Shown here piece after piece: positions 20,329 to 29,890 of a stretch of 64,000 bases of DNA (the stretch's first letter is position 1; each line of letters begins with the position of its first letter). The DNA lies in NCBI RefSeq assembly GCF_030689025.1, contig NZ_JAUYWA010000003.1, positions 186,001 to 250,000 on the forward strand, in the 5' to 3' direction. Both the position numbers and the translations under genes were made by a program. Origin of the DNA: Oceanobacter sp. 1_MG-2023 (GTDB taxonomy: Bacteria; Pseudomonadota; Gammaproteobacteria; Pseudomonadales; Oceanobacteraceae). The notes beneath the pieces are model-generated. The model was given only the letters and a program-made list of their open reading frames with translations, was not told the origin of the DNA and searched no databases.

Positions 20329-20598
20329 ATGGCATTATCTGCTGAGAAAAAAGCTGAGATCGTTACAGAGTATCAAACTGCCGAAGGTGACACCGGTTCA
20401 CCGGAAGTTCAGGTTGCCCTGCTGACCCATAACATTCTGGGTTTGCAAGGTCACTTCAAGGAGCATGGCAAAGATCACCACTCCCGTCGCGGTCTGATTC
20501 GCATGGTTAACCAGCGTCGTAAGCTGCTGGACTATCTGAAGCGTAAAGATGCTAACCGTTACCTGGATCTGATCCAGCGTTTGGGTCTGCGTCGCTAA
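20329..20598 (+). CDS. rpsO: 30S ribosomal protein S15
   Basis: An 89-residue primary rRNA-binding protein. Motifs [27 protein letters not shown] and [12 protein letters not shown] are intact, and the length equals E. coli S15. The ATG at 20329 has TTGGAG 7-12 bases before it; in-frame starts at 20305 and 20314 would add residues absent from the family. S15 often represses its own mRNA through a leader pseudoknot; the short inverted repeat before the start could belong to such a structure but was not folded. A terminator follows and pnp is next. Confidence 0.97.
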   Translation: MALSAEKKAEIVTEYQTAEGDTGSPEVQVALLTHNILGLQGHFKEHGKDHHSRRGLIRMVNQRRKLLDYLKRKDANRYLDLIQRLGLRR

Positions 20599-20610
20599 TC
20601 TCGCTTGCAG

Positions 20611-20640
20611 CAAAAGCCCTCCGGGGCTTTTGTTGTTTCT
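20611..20640 (+). terminator. terminator after rpsO
   Basis: A 9-bp stem CAAAAGCCC / GGGCTTTTG followed by TTGTTTCT. In E. coli a partial terminator at this point lets some transcripts continue into pnp. Confidence 0.8.
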
Positions 20641-20740
20641 GTAGCTCGCTTGTGCGGCTGTCTATACTCCCTCTAAATTCTGTTATCACTGTGGTGCCAG
20701 CCCCGCAAGAACGCGGTGGTGCTTCTAACCATTTGTCGTT

Positions 20741-20758
20741 GGTTCCCGTCAGGGAACC
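20741..20758 (+). promoter_or_regulatory. stem-loop in the pnp leader
   Basis: A 7-bp stem GGTTCCC / GGGAACC with a 4-base loop about 110 bases before the pnp start. In enterobacteria the pnp leader has RNase III-cut hairpins through which PNPase controls its own mRNA; this hairpin is a candidate for the same role. Confidence 0.45.
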
Positions 20759-20869
20759 CGATATCCCCGTTCTGCTGTCAGCGTGGGGGAAGCCGGCTCG
20801 TGCAACGGCCAATGCTTAGAAGCACCGGCGGTGATGCAGCTTCGTTTGATTTACAGGAAAAATGAATAC

Positions 20870-22978
20870 ATGAGCAACAAACCTGTCGCTAATACCAGAA
20901 CGTTCCAACTCGGTAACGACACCATCACGCTTGAAACTGGCCGAATTGCCCGTCAAGCCGATGGTGCGGTACTGGTTACCATGGGTAAAACCCAGGTGCT
21001 GGCTACTGTCGTAGCTGCCAAGAAAACCAAACCCGGCCAGGATTTCTTCCCGCTGTCGGTTCATTATCAGGAAAAAATGTACGCTGCAGGCCGTATTCCT
21101 GGTGGTTACCTGAAGCGCGAAGGCCGCCCTTCAGAAAAAGAAACACTGACTTCCCGTCTGATTGACCGTCCGATCCGTCCTTTGTTTGCCGATGGCTTCA
21201 TGAACGAAGTTCAGGTCATCGTCACGGTTATGTCGTCTGAAAAAGATGTTGATCCAGACATGTGCGGCATGATTGCTACCTCCGCTGCCTTGGCAGTATC
21301 CGGTGTGCCTTTTAATGGTCCAATCGGTGGTGCACGGGTTGCCTTTATTGAGGACAAGGGTTACATCCTGAACCCGACTCAGACTCAGCTGGAAGATTCC
21401 TTGCTGGATATGATCGTTGCCGGTACCAAAGATGCCGTCTTGATGGTGGAATCCGAAGCCGACGAACTGACTGAAGACGAAATGCTGGGTGCTGTACTGT
21501 TTGCCCACAAAGGTTTCCAGCCTGCTATCACGGCCATCAGTGAGTGGGTTGAAGAACTGGGTGTCAGCAAATGGGATTGGGCAGCTGAAGCCAAGAACGT
21601 TGAGCTGTACGAAGCAGTAAAAGCAGAGACTGCAGCTGCGATCGGTGAAGCCTATACTACGTCTGACAAGATGGAGCGTTACGGCAAGCTGGACGCGATC
21701 AAGGCTGACGCGATTACAAAACTGGCTGCAGCAGAAGGCGAAGAAGGTTTCTCCGCTGACGATATCGCTGACATGATGGGCGAGCTGAAATACGAAGTTG
21801 TGCGCAAACGCATTATCGATGGCGAGCCACGTATTGACGGCCGTGATAACGATACCGTTCGTCCTCTGACCATCGAGACCGGTGTACTGAACACCACGCA
21901 CGGTTCAGCTCTGTTCACCCGTGGTGAAACCCAGGCGATTGTTGTGACCACTCTGGGCTCTGCCCGTGATGCACAGATGATCGACTTCCTGCACGGCACC
22001 AAGGACGATCCGTTCCTGTTCCACTACAACTTCCCTCCATATTCTGTTGGTGAAGCTGGCCGTCTGGGTACGCCAGGCCGTCGTGAAATTGGTCATGGTC
22101 GCCTTGCCCGTCGTGGTATCCAGGCAATGATGCCTACAGCAGACGAATTTCCTTATACCATTCGTATTGTGTCAGAAATCACCGAATCCAACGGTTCTTC
22201 TTCCATGGCGTCCGTGTGTGGTGCTTCCCTGGCACTGATGGACGCAGGTGTACCGATCAAGGCCCCGGTTGCTGGTATCGCCATGGGACTGATCAAGGAA
22301 GGCGAACAGTTTGCCGTTCTGACTGACATTCTGGGTGACGAAGATCACCTGGGTGATATGGACTTCAAAGTGGCTGGTACTGATGAAGGTATCACTGCCT
22401 TGCAGATGGATATCAAGATCGAAGGTATTACCGAGCAAATCATGGAAATTGCTCTGGAAAAAGCCAAAGCAGCCCGTCTGAACATTCTGGGTCAGATGAA
22501 CACTGTGATTGCTGAGCCACGTACAACACTGGCTGAAAACGCACCGACCATGAGCACCATGAAGATTCCTTCCGATAAAATCCGTGAAGTGATTGGTAAA
22601 GGTGGCGCGACCATTCGTGATATTACGGAAAAATCCGGTGCTTCGATCGACATCAATGATGATGGCGAAATCAAGATCTTTGCGGCTGGTAAAGAAGCCT
22701 CTGATTTGGCGCGCAGCATGATTGAAGCAATCACTGCGGATATCGAAGTAGGAACTACCTACACAGGTAAAGTCAGCAAAATCGTCGATTTTGGTGCTTT
22801 CATCACCGTTCTGCCTGGCAAGGATGGTCTGTTGCACATCTCTCAGATCAGCGAAGAGCGTGTTGAGAACGTGACCGATTACCTGAAAGAAGGTCAAATG
22901 GTTAACGTACACGTAATGGATGTTGATCCAAAAGGTCGTGTCAAACTGACCATGAAGGGTGTCGAGCAACCTGCTTGA
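20870..22978 (+). CDS. pnp: polyribonucleotide nucleotidyltransferase (PNPase)
   Basis: A 702-residue phosphorolytic 3'-5' exoribonuclease and degradosome component. Two RNase PH-like domains (about 1-210 and 310-540, the second holding [15 protein letters not shown]), a helical middle domain, a KH domain ([21 protein letters not shown]) and a C-terminal S1 domain ([26 protein letters not shown]). The ATG at 20870 is chosen over upstream in-frame starts because the protein then begins [15 protein letters not shown], close to known PNPases, with AGGA upstream. Length is near E. coli (711). Confidence 0.98.
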   Translation: MSNKPVANTRTFQLGNDTITLETGRIARQADGAVLVTMGKTQVLATVVAAKKTKPGQDFFPLSVHYQEKMYAAGRIPGGYLKREGRPSEKETLTSRLIDRPIRPLFADGFMNEVQVIVTVMSSEKDVDPDMCGMIATSAALAVSGVPFNGPIGGARVAFIEDKGYILNPTQTQLEDSLLDMIVAGTKDAVLMVESEADELTEDEMLGAVLFAHKGFQPAITAISEWVEELGVSKWDWAAEAKNVELYEAVKAETAAAIGEAYTTSDKMERYGKLDAIKADAITKLAAAEGEEGFSADDIADMMGELKYEVVRKRIIDGEPRIDGRDNDTVRPLTIETGVLNTTHGSALFTRGETQAIVVTTLGSARDAQMIDFLHGTKDDPFLFHYNFPPYSVGEAGRLGTPGRREIGHGRLARRGIQAMMPTADEFPYTIRIVSEITESNGSSSMASVCGASLALMDAGVPIKAPVAGIAMGLIKEGEQFAVLTDILGDEDHLGDMDFKVAGTDEGITALQMDIKIEGITEQIMEIALEKAKAARLNILGQMNTVIAEPRTTLAENAPTMSTMKIPSDKIREVIGKGGATIRDITEKSGASIDINDDGEIKIFAAGKEASDLARSMIEAITADIEVGTTYTGKVSKIVDFGAFITVLPGKDGLLHISQISEERVENVTDYLKEGQMVNVHVMDVDPKGRVKLTMKGVEQPA

Positions 22979-23041
22979 TATCTGAGCGGTGCACCGGTTT
23001 CGTTGATTTTTAGCTGACGAAAACGGACTGACTGCTTTCTG

Positions 23042-23067
23042 AAACCGCCTTCGGGCGGTTTTTTTAT
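23042..23067 (+). terminator. terminator after pnp
   Basis: An 8-bp stem AAACCGCC / GGCGGTTT with a TTCG tetraloop and a run of T. Confidence 0.93.
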
Positions 23068-23320
23068 GGCTGCTCTCTCACTGTGATTGATACGGCAGGG
23101 GTTGATGCACGGCAAGACACCAGAGAGTGGCTGCTCCTAGACTAATAAAGTAGCTGAAATCCGCTGCAGTAATAACAGCCTGCTCGCCGATGACCGGTTC
23201 AGATTGCGCCGGGTATGGATCCATTAAAACGATGGCGCAGGTGGGTTTTATTCTGTTTTTTGTGTTGGCAGCGGGTGGATGTGTCTTTAACTGTTGGCAA
23301 TGATTGGTCTGGAGAGCGTG

Positions 23321-25321
23321 ATGGCACGTGAACGAATGGTACTCAAAGAAACCGGCGGCAGTCTGGATGTTAGCTCGGACGCCGGTCGGTTGTCTCGTGC
23401 GCTGGCACAGGCCGGTTGTTCTGTGCCGATGAGTCGGGTGACGGAAGCCTTGTGGGTGGCCGAGCGGTTGTCTGATCAGCTGTATGACCGTATTCCGGCG
23501 CTGCAACGACAAGCCGGGTTTTTATCCATGCCAGGTTCCGCCGCTCAGTGGCAGGTACTGATGCAACTGGCCGCTGCGGGTATGTTGATCAACCACCTGA
23601 CGGGCAAGCGCCGCGACTGGTTATCGGCTCTGCCAGGCATGGGAGCGGCGCTGGAAATCTGGCAGTTACTTACTGGCAGTGCAAACCGTGCCCGCCAACA
23701 GCGTTATCCGTTAACTCTTGATGGCTGGACTCGTTTTGAACAGGAATTTGGCCGGGATACGGAGCAACAGATTCTGCCTGGCCCCTGGATTTCGCCTGAA
23801 CTGATGGGAGCCAGAGCACCGCTGGATACCTTGGTAACTCAGGCTGTCCATCAACCGTTACCAGGAGAAGTGGCCTTGCTGGTGATGGATGGTGATATTG
23901 ACGAATTAAAAGAGCGAATGGGACGCACTCTGGCTTGGTGGTCCCGGCAGGATAGCGGTGTATTGATTCCGGTCTGGGTTGCGGACAATGGTCAGCAGCC
24001 CGTGGATAGTGATGAGCTGTTATTAACCGATGCCAGACCAGTCAATATTGCTTGTGCATTGCTGGAAGCTGAGGCGGAGTGGCCGTTGCGACAGACTGCC
24101 GATATACACTGGTTGCCCTGGCTTACGCTGGTGTGCCAGCCGGTTATTGCAGTCGCAATTGAGCCAGCAGCCAGTACCGGTTGGCCTGCCAAGGCTGCAG
24201 TACTACGACAGCCGCGTCAGCCATTACGACCTTTTATGGTAACGGTGAACCGTCCAGACCCGCATTGGCAAGGTGCGCAACAACCGCATGACGTGTTGTC
24301 AGTGCTGGATCGTTACTTCGCCGATATCTGTGAAATTAATCCGGCATTACGGCCTCGGCTGGCGAGCCACCTTGGTGCTGTACAAAAGACATTGCCGATC
24401 AGCTGTGAGCGGTTGGGGCTTCGCAGTGCCGGAACAGCCGGGGCTTTGCTTCATCATCACGATGGTGAATTACTGGTCAATGCCTGCTTGGGCAATCAGA
24501 TGGGCATCAATATGCTGGTGACACACGAGTCTGCCGGTCTTGCCATACTGGAGCCGGTGTTACAGGCGATTGCCTTTGCTCGTCGGCAAAAGCTGGATGA
24601 TGAAGCCGCCCCCTGGGCTGGCTTGCCACTGGTTTGTCGTCATGACCCTGCCGCTCCTGAAATGACAGAACTCTTGTTGTCGCAAAGTGCCGATCAGATG
24701 CGGGTGCTGTTGATCCCGGATGGCAATACTGCGCAGGCGGCTTTAAAGAGCTGCTACGGTGAGACTGGAGTGGTGATGCAGCTAGTCATTCCGGATGGCC
24801 CGGTTGCCTCTATTATGACACCGGCGATGGCAGAGCAGTTGGTCAGTCATGGGGCTGTGTGTTTGCATGGGCATTGTGCTGCGGAAATTCAGCTGGTGGC
24901 CAGTGGTTATCAGTCTTTGCAGCAGGCATTACAGATCAGTGAGCGCTTGCAACAGCATCAACGGCCACATTCATTGGTGTACTTGCTGGAGCCTGGCCGG
25001 TTTCGCCACGCCAGGGATTCAGCCGAAGCCGGTTGTCAGGTTGACGATCAAATTATCAGTGGTCTGTTCCCCGAGATTGTACGTCAGCGTCTGGTTTTCT
25101 GTGATATGCGCCCGGAAGTGTTTATTGGGCATTGTCGTCGCCTGCATCTGGATAGCAGTCAGGTACTGGGATTCAGTAATCACCCTGCGGCGCGGCTGGG
25201 CGAAATACCACAAGCGAATGCATGCAGCTGGTTGCACGGCCTGGTTCGGTTGGCGTTATCTTTGGGGTTGCCAGAAGCAAGCTGGTTGACGGAGTCGGAA
25301 TGGCAGTCGTTACAGCGATAA
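23321..25321 (+). CDS. phosphoketolase (XFP)-like protein with degenerate active site
   Basis: About 666 residues (start at ATG 23321, which has GGAGAG just upstream; ATG 23300 is also possible). I read it as a diverged relative of D-xylulose-5-P/fructose-6-P phosphoketolase. The middle and C-terminal parts follow the family pattern: NPALRPR, LVTHESAG (family SYEAF, the Glu that activates TPP), then MRVLLIPDGNTAQAALKSCYG (family VRVYLPPDANT) and a C-terminal Rossmann-like part. It differs in important places. The TPP metal site, normally GDGE..N, reads MDGDIDE with Asn in WVADNG; the catalytic and phosphate-binding segment near TSH..HNGFSHQDP is shortened to CRHDP; and the protein is about 120 residues short. 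Phosphoketolase activity is therefore doubtful. It stands alone between pnp and a convergent CoA-transferase gene, each with its own terminator. Confidence 0.6.
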   Translation: MARERMVLKETGGSLDVSSDAGRLSRALAQAGCSVPMSRVTEALWVAERLSDQLYDRIPALQRQAGFLSMPGSAAQWQVLMQLAAAGMLINHLTGKRRDWLSALPGMGAALEIWQLLTGSANRARQQRYPLTLDGWTRFEQEFGRDTEQQILPGPWISPELMGARAPLDTLVTQAVHQPLPGEVALLVMDGDIDELKERMGRTLAWWSRQDSGVLIPVWVADNGQQPVDSDELLLTDARPVNIACALLEAEAEWPLRQTADIHWLPWLTLVCQPVIAVAIEPAASTGWPAKAAVLRQPRQPLRPFMVTVNRPDPHWQGAQQPHDVLSVLDRYFADICEINPALRPRLASHLGAVQKTLPISCERLGLRSAGTAGALLHHHDGELLVNACLGNQMGINMLVTHESAGLAILEPVLQAIAFARRQKLDDEAAPWAGLPLVCRHDPAAPEMTELLLSQSADQMRVLLIPDGNTAQAALKSCYGETGVVMQLVIPDGPVASIMTPAMAEQLVSHGAVCLHGHCAAEIQLVASGYQSLQQALQISERLQQHQRPHSLVYLLEPGRFRHARDSAEAGCQVDDQIISGLFPEIVRQRLVFCDMRPEVFIGHCRRLHLDSSQVLGFSNHPAARLGEIPQANACSWLHGLVRLALSLGLPEASWLTESEWQSLQR

Positions 25322-25467
25322 CGTTGATCTGACACACCGGGACGGTGGTAAGGGTTTGCAGTCATAGTGACTGGTGTTGTGGCTGGTGTTGTGGCTGTCT
25401 GAGTGCAGGGCTGGAAAAGAATAGAAAGCTTGATATCAGAACTGAATAGCCAGCATCTGAAGAAGAT

Positions 25468-25503
25468 CAGCCATCAGGGTCAGGAGCTGACACCTGATGG
25501 CTG
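25468..25503. terminator. long hairpin between two convergent genes
   Basis: An 11-bp stem CAGCCATCAGG / CCTGATGGCTG continued by GTCAG / CTGAC around a GAG loop, with one bulged A. It lies between convergent genes and probably stops transcription from both sides. Confidence 0.7.
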
Positions 25504-25531
25504 GAAACCATCAAAACGATATTACATCGTC

Positions 25532-27043
25532 TTACATATGGCCGGTTTCTTCGTAACGTTGGTGCCAGCTTAATGCTTCACCCAGCAAATGCGGAGTATG
25601 CATGCCACGACCACTGGCGCAGGCGCGATCAAAGTAATCGCGCAAGGCTGGGCGGAAGGCTGGATCGGCACATTTTTCTATAATGACGTGTGCACGCTGT
25701 CTTGGAGACAGGCCGCGCAAATCCGCCAGACCGTGTTCGGTAACCAGAATCTTGACGTCGTGTTCCGTGTGGTCAACGTGAGAAACCATTGGCACGATGG
25801 CAGAGATGGCACCATTTTTGGCGGTTGATGGCGTTACAAAAATTGACAGATAACCGTTACGGGCGAAGTCACCAGAACCACCAATACCGTTCATCATACG
25901 GCTACCCATAATGTGGGTAGAGTTGACGTTGCCGTACATATCGGCTTCGATCAGGCCATTCATGGCGATCACTCCCAAACGACGAATCAGTTCCGGGTGG
26001 TTACTGATGTCTTGCTGACGCAAGATGATCCGCTCCCGGTAGAAGTCGATGTTATTGTTCAGCTCGTCCATGGCGGTCGGACTGAGTGAGAAAGCGGTAG
26101 AAGATGCGGCTGCCAGAGTGCCGGATTTCAGCATGGCCAGCATGCCGTCCTGGATTACTTCGGTAAAAGCAGTCAGCTGTTTGAATGGGCCGGCATCAAG
26201 ACCTTCCAGTACGGCGTTAGGAATGTTGCCCACACCGGATTGAATTGGCAGCAATTCTTTCGGCATACGTCCCAGAGCAATTTCCTGCTCGAAGAATTCG
26301 AGGATATGGCCGGCAATGCGGCGCGAAATTTCATCTGGTGGGTTAAACGCTGAATTGCGATCGGGAGCGTGGCTTTCAACAACCGCAATGACTTTCTCGG
26401 TTGGGCAATCCAGATAATGCTTGCCAATACGGTCGGTAGGCTTGCTGATCTGGATAGGTTTGCGGTTCGGCGGCAAGGCAGTACCGTAGTAGATATCGTG
26501 CATGCCTTCCAGACCAGCACTTTGAGCGCTGTTGACTTCCAGAATGATGTGGTCAGCTTGTTCGATCCAGGTCTTGTTGTTACCAACCGCAGAGGAAGGG
26601 ATCAGGCGACCATCTTCAAGTACACCAGTGACTTCGATGACGGCAATGTTCATTTTGCCAAGGAAGCCGGACCAGGCGTACTGGGATACTTCGGACAGGT
26701 GGATATCGATGTAATCCATGCTGCCGTTATTGATTTTTTCACGGCAGATTGGATCTGATTGGAAAGGCAAACGCATATTGATGCCGTTGACGGCCGCCAG
26801 CTTACCATCCAGTTCCGGTGCGGTTGACGCGCCAGTCCAGATGTTGATGCGGAATTCTTCGCCAGCGTTGTTCAGTTTTTCTATACGATCAGCCAAAGCA
26901 GCAGGAATGGCTTTAGGGTAACCTGCGCCAGTAAAGCCGCTCATGCCAACGGTGCTGCCAGCAGGTATCAGTGCGGCGGCGTCTTCGGCAGACATAAGTC
27001 GATCAGAGAGTGCCGTGCAGAGCATGCGTGAATCTGTAGCCAT
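25532..27043 (-). CDS. acetyl-CoA hydrolase / succinyl-CoA:acetate CoA-transferase family protein
   Basis: A 503-residue class I CoA-transferase. The catalytic glutamate is Glu295 in FTEVIQDGM, preceded by SGVGNIPNAV; a glycine-rich loop GIGGSGDFARNGYLS and a C-terminal VTEHGLADLRGLSPRQRA are typical of the Cat1/AarC/ScpC type. Such enzymes move CoA between acetate, succinate or propionate, or in some cases hydrolyse acetyl-CoA, in the cytoplasm. The substrate cannot be fixed from sequence. The length (about 500) is normal and no key residue is missing. It lies downstream of leuA on the same strand, but a 20-bp palindrome and 359 bases separate them, so it is probably transcribed alone. Confidence 0.9.
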   Translation of the reverse strand: MATDSRMLCTALSDRLMSAEDAAALIPAGSTVGMSGFTGAGYPKAIPAALADRIEKLNNAGEEFRINIWTGASTAPELDGKLAAVNGINMRLPFQSDPICREKINNGSMDYIDIHLSEVSQYAWSGFLGKMNIAVIEVTGVLEDGRLIPSSAVGNNKTWIEQADHIILEVNSAQSAGLEGMHDIYYGTALPPNRKPIQISKPTDRIGKHYLDCPTEKVIAVVESHAPDRNSAFNPPDEISRRIAGHILEFFEQEIALGRMPKELLPIQSGVGNIPNAVLEGLDAGPFKQLTAFTEVIQDGMLAMLKSGTLAAASSTAFSLSPTAMDELNNNIDFYRERIILRQQDISNHPELIRRLGVIAMNGLIEADMYGNVNSTHIMGSRMMNGIGGSGDFARNGYLSIFVTPSTAKNGAISAIVPMVSHVDHTEHDVKILVTEHGLADLRGLSPRQRAHVIIEKCADPAFRPALRDYFDRACASGRGMHTPHLLGEALSWHQRYEETGHM

Positions 27044-27402
27044 AGAAAAGTCCCGGTTATATAAAGAGTAATATCCGATTGGCGTATTTCATGTCTTTTT
27101 TATGCCAATACGTGCCAAATAGTATGGCTTTATGCGTGCTAAGTACCATCTTTCGGTATCGACTTAAGTCTATAAAAACAGTGTGTTGAATAAAATGACA
27201 TAATTGTCAGGTGGTTTTTTGGCAAAACGGGCGGGAAATACAGCTGTAAGCGTAAAACGCTAAGGGCAGGGCGGGCCTAGCTTATACGTTGCGGTATTGG
27301 CTGTCGGTGATACGTTAGTTAGATATACAAAAGACAGTAGAGAACAGCACCGGTGCAAGCCTTGCAGTCGTTAGTTTTGCACCGATGCTGTTCTCTCAAA
27401 GA
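27044..27402. other. leuA to CoA-transferase intergenic region
   Basis: 359 bases on the minus-strand path from leuA to the CoA-transferase gene. It has a long hairpin near leuA (separate entry) and an AT-rich stretch next to the CoA-transferase start which is the likely promoter region. No gene was seen. Confidence 0.6.
27339..27396 (-). terminator. 20-bp inverted repeat downstream of leuA
   Basis: Two 20-base arms (27339-27358 and 27377-27396) that pair with a single G-T mismatch across an 18-base loop, starting 7 bases after the leuA stop. On the minus strand it is followed by ACTGTCTTTTGT. It is longer than an ordinary terminator. Confidence 0.7.
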
Positions 27403-29079
27403 CTACTGGGCGATAGACTGGTTCACCACCGCCAAAACGGCATTCATGCTGGCGCTTAATGTGTCTTCGTCTTCTGCCGCGCCAGTGTAGCGTTGGCCAT
27501 TGATATTGGCCTGGATAAAGGCGACAGCCCCGGCATCCGAACCTTCACCGGATGATTGCTCATCAAATTGCACGATCTGGACCGATACACCTAATGCGCG
27601 GTGGATGGCGTCAGTAAAGGCACTGATCGCACCGTTGCCGTGCCCGTGCAAGCTGATCAGGTTGCTGCCGTCGTTAAGGCAAGCCTGAACGGCGGTCTGG
27701 CTGCCACTGCCTTCAAGGGTGTAGCTGTCGAGTTGCAACTGGCCATGGCTGGTCATAAAGGTGCGGCGGAACAAGCTGACGATATCGTCGGTTTGCAGTT
27801 CGCTGGCACTGCGTTCAGCCAATGCCTGCACAGGTTGGGCCAGTTCAATCTGTACCCAGCGTGGCAAGGTGATGGCCATTTCCTGCTCAAGCAAATAACT
27901 GGCTCCTCCTTTGCCCGACTGGCTGTTGACCCGGATGACAGACTGGTAGCTGCGACCGATATCTTCCGGATTGATTGGCAAATAAGCGACATCCCAGTGT
28001 TCACTCGCTGTTTGCACGGCGAGGCATTTACGGATGGCATCTTGGTGGCTACCGGAAAAAGCGGTATATACCAGTTCTCCAAGCCAGGGGTGGCGCGGAT
28101 GGGTCTTGATATTGGTACAGGCTTCGACGGTGCTGATAATGTCGTCAGCCATGCTGATATCCAACTGCGGGTCGATACCCTGGCTATAGAGGTTCATGGC
28201 CATGGTGACGATATCCATATTCCCGGTGCGCTCACCATTGCCCAGCAAGGTGCCTTCTATACGATCGGCTCCGGCCAGAATGGCCATTTCCGCTGCGGCT
28301 ATGGCACAACCCCGGTCGTTATGGGTGTGGATGCTGATTAACAGGCTATCGCGTTTTTCAACATGATCACAAAACCATTCAATTTGATCAGCAAATACAT
28401 TGGGCATGGCCGATTCAACCGTGGCAGGAAGGTTGAGGATGATTTTTTTCTCGGGAGTGGGCTGCCAAACATCAATGACGGCATTACACACCTCGACGGC
28501 GAAGTCGACTTCCGTACCGGAAAAGCTTTCTGGTGAATATTGGAAGGTCCAGTCTGTTGCCGGATAGTCCCGTGCGACTTGCTGTACCTTGGCAGCGCCT
28601 TTGCGGGCAATGTCGATGATACCGGCCTTGTCGAGGTTAAAGACTTTCTGACGCTGGACCGGAGAGGTTGAGTTGTACACGTGCACCACGGCGCGGCGCA
28701 CACCATCAAGGGCTTCGTAGGTGCGTTCGATCAGATCATTACGCGCCTGTACCAACACCTGGATCGTGACATCATCCGGAATACGATTTTCTTCGATCAA
28801 CCAGCGGACAAAGTCGAAGTCCGGTTGTGATGCAGCAGGGAAGCCGACTTCAATTTCCTTGAAGCCCATATCGACCAATAAGTGCCACATTGCCTGTTTC
28901 TGGCTAACGTTCATGGGCTCAATCAACGCCTGGTTACCATCACGCAGGTCGACAGAGCACCACAGCGGAGCCGCCTTGATTTCCGCATTGGGCCAGCGGC
29001 GATCGCTTTTCCGGATAACAGGAAAACGCGGGTATTTTTCCGGATTGAAGTCCGGGTTGCTGTATTTATGATGACTCAT
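27403..29079 (-). CDS. leuA: 2-isopropylmalate synthase
   Basis: A 558-residue enzyme of the long LeuA type (LeuA2), which joins acetyl-CoA and 2-oxoisovalerate in the first step of leucine synthesis. Catalytic-domain motifs: WCSVDLRDGNQAL (metal Asp), ISIHTHNDRGCA (metal His pair) and LLGNGERTGN. A C-terminal regulatory domain (about 430-558) normally binds leucine. The start at 29079 gives MSHHKYSNPDFNPEKYPRFP, close to the usual N-terminus. An Lrp/AsnC-type gene is divergent upstream, which suggests amino-acid-responsive control, though no site was confirmed. Confidence 0.95.
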   Translation of the reverse strand: MSHHKYSNPDFNPEKYPRFPVIRKSDRRWPNAEIKAAPLWCSVDLRDGNQALIEPMNVSQKQAMWHLLVDMGFKEIEVGFPAASQPDFDFVRWLIEENRIPDDVTIQVLVQARNDLIERTYEALDGVRRAVVHVYNSTSPVQRQKVFNLDKAGIIDIARKGAAKVQQVARDYPATDWTFQYSPESFSGTEVDFAVEVCNAVIDVWQPTPEKKIILNLPATVESAMPNVFADQIEWFCDHVEKRDSLLISIHTHNDRGCAIAAAEMAILAGADRIEGTLLGNGERTGNMDIVTMAMNLYSQGIDPQLDISMADDIISTVEACTNIKTHPRHPWLGELVYTAFSGSHQDAIRKCLAVQTASEHWDVAYLPINPEDIGRSYQSVIRVNSQSGKGGASYLLEQEMAITLPRWVQIELAQPVQALAERSASELQTDDIVSLFRRTFMTSHGQLQLDSYTLEGSGSQTAVQACLNDGSNLISLHGHGNGAISAFTDAIHRALGVSVQIVQFDEQSSGEGSDAGAVAFIQANINGQRYTGAAEDEDTLSASMNAVLAVVNQSIAQ

Positions 29080-29301
29080 GGTGGCTCCGTACTGGTATTC
29101 AGATTGCTGTGATGAAACTGGGTACAGTGTAAAGTGAAGTACGGGATGAAAGATTGTTAATTGTTGTGGTTTTGCACGGTTGTTTTTGTGAATATTGTTC
29201 TATATCTTGAATTGTTGGTGATAAATTGCTGAGTTGCTTTTAGGCTTGGTAAAAGATGCTTTTTCTGCGGCTTCCTCAAAGATATTGATGGAGAGATTTG
29301 C

Positions 29302-29790
29302 ATGAGTCGATCTGCTCGTGACCTGGTTGTTCTGGATCGTACCGATCGGCGTATTCTGGCGCTGTTGCAGCAGCATGGAGCCTTGTCGAACCTGGAGCTG
29401 GCTGATCAGGTTGGCTTGTCTCCCTCGCCCTGTTCTCGCCGGGTCAAGGCATTGCAGGACAGCGGCGTGATTGAAGGGTATCGTGCTCATGTCAGCGCCC
29501 GAAAACTGGGCCTGGATTTGCTGGCGTTGATACATATTAATATGGACAAACATACACCGGAACGATTTGCTACCTTTGAGGCTGCGGTGGATGCTTGCCC
29601 TGAAGTACTGGAGTGTTATCTGATTACCGGTCAGTCGGCAGACTATGTACTCAAGGTTATTGTCCGTGATATGGAAGCCTTTCAGCAATTATTGCTTGGA
29701 ACGCTGACTCGTATTGAAGGTGTCAGCGGTGTTCATTCCAGTTTTGTAATGCGTAAGGTGGTCGATCGCAGTGCTTTGCCACTGGATTAG
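29302..29790 (+). CDS. Lrp/AsnC family transcriptional regulator
   Basis: A 162-residue regulator: an N-terminal winged helix-turn-helix (LDRTDRRILALLQQHGALSN, LADQVGLSPSPCSRRVKAL) and a C-terminal RAM/AsnC ligand-binding domain (CPEVLECYLITGQSADYVLKVIVRDM). Such proteins form octamers and respond to amino acids. It is divergent from leuA with 222 bases between, so control of leuA and of itself is a reasonable guess. Length and domain order are normal. Confidence 0.9.
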   Translation: MSRSARDLVVLDRTDRRILALLQQHGALSNLELADQVGLSPSPCSRRVKALQDSGVIEGYRAHVSARKLGLDLLALIHINMDKHTPERFATFEAAVDACPEVLECYLITGQSADYVLKVIVRDMEAFQQLLLGTLTRIEGVSGVHSSFVMRKVVDRSALPLD

Positions 29791-29890
29791 CAGGCCAGTG
29801 TTGTGATGCAGTGTCGTTTTTGCCGAGAGTCCGCTCCAAACAGCGGCAGCGGAGGCGGCTATACTCAGGTAGAACCAGCGGAATCAGGCA

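Noticed and set aside
27601-28341. 246-residue open frame antisense to leuA
   Set aside because: Overlaps the leuA catalytic region; no motifs.
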